64,000 bases of DNA, taken from NCBI GenBank assembly GCA_008921705.1, contig VFFE01006859.1, forward strand, positions 114,444-178,443, in the 5' to 3' direction. The notes beneath the pieces are model-generated. The model had not been told where the DNA came from. It made no database searches and saw nothing but the letters and a program-made list of their open reading frames with translations. The position numbers and the translations under genes are program-made. Positions 54,201-60,200 of this stretch are shown piece after piece (within the stretch, counting starts at the first letter, position 1; each line of letters starts with the position of its first letter). Origin of the DNA: Burhinus oedicnemus. Lineage: Eukaryota > Chordata > Aves > Charadriiformes > Burhinidae.

Positions 54201-57200
54201 AATACCCAAGGTAAGCCTAACACAAGTGGGTAACCAATGTGTCTTATTAGAATATTGTTGCATTGGATTTCATTTGAATTCACATATTTGCCTACCAGAA
54301 TAGAAGATCAAGAACAAAAAAGGAAAACAATCTTCTTTTAAGACTTTTCTTCAAGACTTTCAGTTTTCCTTACCTAAGTGGTACATTATGATGATAGAAT
54401 AATTCTGCCAGTTTCATATAATCCCCTGTATCTTCTTGGACAGGATCAACAAAAAGTACCTAAGAAGAGAAAACATATTATACAGCCAATATTTATTCTT
54501 GATGTCTGTTTTTATTTTTTTTCAGACATAAAATCCAAGATAAGAACAGAAATTTCCAAAGGAGCCGGGCACCCCAACTGTTTTCAATTTCCTAGAGCAT
54601 TCATTGTAAGAAAACATTAGGAGTATAAATGAAAATAACTTCAGAATTCATGAATTTGGACCAAATACTGAAAACGGGATTTAACCATTTATTGAACTAC
54701 AAACCAAATGACATTACTACTCTACTTTGAAAGACTCTGTGCCAATACTTTGTTTTTATTAATGAACTTGATAATTAAAGAGGATCTAATGCTGATTTTT
54801 CTATTACTTCAACTAATTCTCTTCTGTTACGAAAACTAAACTAAAAATCAACGAATAGAATATATTGACTTAAAACTTCAATTAAAAAACAGAGCATTGG
54901 GAAAGAATTCTTCCTGTTTCACATATCTTTGTATTCACTCTTTCACTTATTGTAGCTTGAAGTGTAAAATCAGATCTTTCAGGCATGCACAGAATCTAAA
55001 ACTGGGATCTGTCTACATAGGTAGATTATCCTTATGTAGATTTAATTATCACATTGGTACCTTATTTATTCAGCTTTGCACTGCAACTCCCCTTAGAATT
55101 TATCATAACTTTGCTAGAATAGTTGCGGTGAAGCAGAATAACGTTAAAAATTTTGAACACTCCCTCCCCCTCAAATTATACTTAAATAATAAGTTGTAAA
55201 TTTCTATAATATAGCTGTTACATACAACTATGCCAATATTTAACTTTGAATACATAATGCAAACTACTTCATATTACACACCCCTTATGCTTCATTATAA
55301 ACATACATTTTTTATTACATATTGCTTGTGCTTTGCTTGTCTTTTTATATACTGAACTTCACATCACTTGGATTGACTACATCGGTGGACAAGGGGAGAG
55401 CTACTGATGTCACCTACCTGGACTTCTGTAAGGCTTTTGACACAGTCCCCCCCAACATCCTTCTCTCTAAATTGGGGAGAGATGGATTTGATGGGAGGAC
55501 TATTCGGTGTTAAGCAGGCTCCCCAGGAGATTTATATTGCAAGTATTATGCTGTGGTCCCCCACAACATTCTTCTCTCTAAATTGGGGAGAGATGGATTT
55601 GATGGGTGGACAAAGCATCAGCTGGATGATCACATCCAGAGGGTAATGGTCAACAGCTCAATGTCCAGATGAAGATCAGTGACAAGTGGTGCCCCTCAGG
55701 GGTGTGTGGGACCAGTACTGTTCAATATCTTCATCAATCACATGGACAGTGGGATCGAGTGCACCCTCAGCAAGTTTGCGGACAACACCAAGCTGAGTGG
55801 TGCAGTTGACATGCCTGACGGACAGGATGCCATCCAGAGGGACCTGGACAGGCTCGAGAAGTTGGTCTATGTGAACTTCATGAGGTTCAACAAGGCCAAG
55901 TGCAAAGTCCTGCACCCGGGTCAGGGCAACTCCCAGTATCAATGCAGGCTGGGGCGGTGAAGGGATTGAGAGTAGTCCTGCTGAGAAGGACTTGGGGGTA
56001 CTGGTGGACGAAAAATCAGACACGACCTGGCAATGTGTGCTCGCAGCCCCGAAGGCCAACCGTATCCTGGGCTGCATCAAAAGAAGAGTGGCCAGCAGGT
56101 TGAGGGAGGTGATTTTCCCCCTCTACTCCACTCTGGTGAGACCCCACCAGTACTGTGTCCAGTGCTGGAGCCCTCAGCACAGGAAAGACCTGGACCTGTT
56201 GGAGCGGGTCCAGAGGAAGGCCACAAAAATGGTCAGAGGGCTGCAACACCTCTCCTATGAGGACAGGCTGAGAAAGTTGGGGTTATTTAGCCTGGAGAAG
56301 AGAAGGCTCCATGGAGACCTGATTGCGGCCCTTCAATACATAAAGGGGGCTTATAAGGAAAGATGAAGAGAGGCTTTTTACCAGTAGTAGTGAAACAGTA
56401 GTGACAGAACAAGGGGTAACAGTTTTAAAGTGAAAGAGGATAGATTTAGATTGGATATGAAGAAATGAGAGTGGTGAGACACCACAGGCATCACAGGGGA
56501 ACAAGTTGCCTAGAGAAGTTGTGGATGGCCCATCACTGGAAGTGTTCAAGGTTGTACAGGGCTTTGAGCAACCTGATCTAGTCAAAGATGTCCCTGCCCA
56601 TAGTAGGGGGGGTTGGACTAGATGATCTTTGAAGGTCCCTTCCAACCCAAACCATTCTATGATTTATACAATTACCTTTTGTAATTTAAATTTCAATTTA
56701 AATCAGCAATAACTTCTTCCTTAACTTACTGATATAGAATGCTACATACAGAGGAAAAATTAGGCTACAAGACATTCATAATTAGTATGCTTTATAACTT
56801 AAATCTTTCTGTACCTCAGTTCATCATCTCTAAAACAAGGACTGTTATCATTACCTTCTCTCAGTAGTGTACTATGAAGAAAATTCATTGATAGGGGTGA
56901 ATTATCTACAGGTAGCACGCAAAGGAACAGAGAAGCTCCTAACAAAACTGTGCCCAACTCCGGTACTGTGGATTATATGGGGAGGATAACATGAAATACT
57001 GAGTATTTGTTCATTCAGTGAGTAGAAACTGTTCTTTGCGGTGAACACAGAAATGTCATGTGCGAAAAAAGTTTGTGTTGTCATGCAGGTCAAAGTATTA
57101 CAATACTGTACAAGGGAGCTGCAGCTATAGCTGCACCATCAGAGCTTCCCTCCATTCCCCAGATTAATATGCATTTTGTGCTCTTTTTAAGCAAATTATA

Positions 57201-60200
57201 TTTCACATTTTTCCCAGATAAGCACTCACTGGATGCTAGCATTCATCAAAAATCACAAATAAGCTCAGTGGTGCTTCATTCAATATGTGGGAGTAGCTCA
57301 TGATTTATTTTCTGTTTTACTCAAAAAGATATAAAAAGTTTGCATTCCTCTGTCAAACTGCAACCATATTGCATTTAGAACTTTATTTACATCAGTTCCT
57401 TGGCAGAGAGGTTAAAGAGTGCTATTACATTATCCCATAAATCAGAAGAATTTCACAAGATGTTTTTCCTTACAGGGCTGAAATAACTTGCTTCCTGTAT
57501 TCTTCAGTGCTAATCCTATGTATTCCTTTCATCTATGTATCAAGGCAATGGAAGCAGACCTTCCGTTATTTCACATCTCCAACTGGCAGTCTTCAGTGAC
57601 ACATAAAACCAATCTCATTGCTTGGAAAGAAAACCTAAACCAGTGGTGAATCTTCCATGAAACTGGCAGCATTTTCTAAAATAGTCTTAATATGGGGCAC
57701 GCATTCCTCCTTTCCTCTAAAGGTTGGTGGCCTGCTGATGCAAAATTTCCATCTTTGTCTTTTGTCTCTCAGTCTTAGCAATGGTGCTACTTCACCAATG
57801 GTAATGGTGATTCTATGAAGGATTTCAATAAGTCAAGCGGCTACTTTACAATACAGTCAGTTGCCTAGTATAAACAGATAAGATTAACAGCTTGCTTACA
57901 AAGCCTGAAAATCAAGACATACATGGGAATTAAAATACTGCTTTTTATGGCAGTATCTAAAGTAAAGAACATCTCAATTAACTGACTTTGACATTCACAA
58001 GTTAACTGTCCTGAGAAATCAACCAGTTGTAAAAATAGTTTCTCCTTGTTATACAGAATACTCAGCTGTTATGATCAACAAGCTCGTGAACTCTAGTTTT
58101 AGGGTCTCCATGTCAACTCCACCTATGCCCCTCACTCCTACACATTTTGAAGAATTTAATTTGATGACGTAGTCCTGGATATGTCCGTTGTCTTTGTCTA
58201 TTATTATGCTTTTGTTACGTGGCCAAATATACAGAAAAATGTAATGATATAGATGTATTCACATCCTGATTAGAAAGTCCAGGTTACCAAGAAGGTCCTT
58301 TTTGTAGAATGTAAAATTTAACATTATTTATAATTCTGGGAGTATTTCATAGAACAAACCACTGCACCAAAAATAGATCTACTACAGTCAACAGATGAAA
58401 GACGGAAACACCACTTCTGGAAATCAGACTAATAACCACATATGACTCACTAAACAAAGATTTTCAGTACTATTAGCAGACCCACATAGAAAACATGAAA
58501 TTCTAACCTATGTTAACAATGAACACAGCACGAGTATTTTTCAATAAATTGTCTGTCCACATATAAACTATGCAAAAAAATGAAGTTTTCCAAACTTACC
58601 AAATTATATAAATTCCGTCTAATCTGCTGTATAACTCCGGGAAAAGTGGGCTTTAGCAGTTCCTGATAACTTGCAGGCCATGTGCTATAGATGCGATCTT
58701 GCTCTATATTATTAACCCACTAAAACAAAAAAGCCAGCCATTAAAAAACCCTACATACTAACCACTGAATAAAATACGTATGTATAAATAAAGCTATTTT
58801 AAAACACATGGAAAGCTTGGAAAGAGTAAACTGTTTTATCTTCATTTTGAAATAGTAACAGAAAATAGCTTCTAAAATTAATATTTATTTTCCTTTTCAA
58901 TCAAACTGATTGGGTTTTTTATTTGCAGTACATAATAAAACTAATAATAGACGGAAAAGGAAAAAAGATCCTTTGTACTCTGTATCAGGATGTGAATAAA
59001 ATAATTTTTTCAAGTATGCAAACTACTTTCACAATATAAAGGTCATAACAACATATCACACAGATATGTATGTAATGCAGCATAACCACCTTGTAAAACA
59101 AATACAGTATTTCTCTTTAACCCGCAGTAGCAATTTATATATATCAAAATAACTAAGTACTTAATATATGGCCAAATTGCTCTTCTACTGTTTTCTGTGC
59201 AAGCCTTTCTACACTTGGCAAACAGAAGAGTAGAATGGGCTTCACTAGGGGCAAATCGTGCCTGACAAACTTAGTGGCCTTCTACAACGAGGTTACAGCA
59301 CTGGTGGATAAAGGGAGAGCAACAGATGTCATCCACCTGGACTTGTGCAAGACATTTGACACTGTCCTGCATGACATTGTGGTCTCTAAATTAGAGAGAC
59401 ATGGATTTGATGGATGGACCACTCAGTGGATAAGGAACTGGCTGGCTGGTTGCACTCAAAGAGTTGTGGTCAACAGCTCGATATCCAAGTGGCATGCAGT
59501 GACAAATGGCGTTCCTCAGGGGTCAGTACTGGGACCGGTACTATTTAACATCTTTGTGGGAGACATAAATGTTGGGACTGAGTGCACCTCGGCAAGTTTG
59601 CTGACAACACCAAGCCCTGTGGAGCAGTTGACACGGTGGAGAGAAGGGATGCCATCCAGAGAGACCTGGACAGGCTTGAGAGGTGGGCCCGTGCCAACCT
59701 CAGGAAGTTCAACAAGGCCAAGTGCAAGGTTCTGCACCTGGGTCAGGGCAATCCCAAGCACAAATACAGGCTGGGTGGAGAATGAATCGAGAGCAGCCCT
59801 GCGGAGAGGTACTTGGGGGTGTTGGTGGATTAGAAGCTCAACATGAGCTGGCAATGTGCGCTCCCAGCCCAGAAAGCCAACTGCATCCTGGGCTGCATCA
59901 AAAGAAGCGTGGCCAGCAGGTTGAGGGAGCAGATTCTGCCCCTCTACTCCACTCTTACTGTGTCCAGCTCTGAAGCCTCCAACACAAGAAGAACATGGAC
60001 CTGCTGGAGCGGGTCCAGAGGAGGGCCACAAAGAGGATCAGAGGATTAGAGCACCTCTGCTATGAGGACAGGCTGAGAGAGTTGGGGTTGTTCAGCCTGG
60101 AGAAGAGAAGGCACCAGGGAGACCTTATAGCAGCCTTCCAGTATCTGAAGGTCACCTACAAGAAATCTGGAGAGTGACTTTTGACAAGGGCATGTAATGA

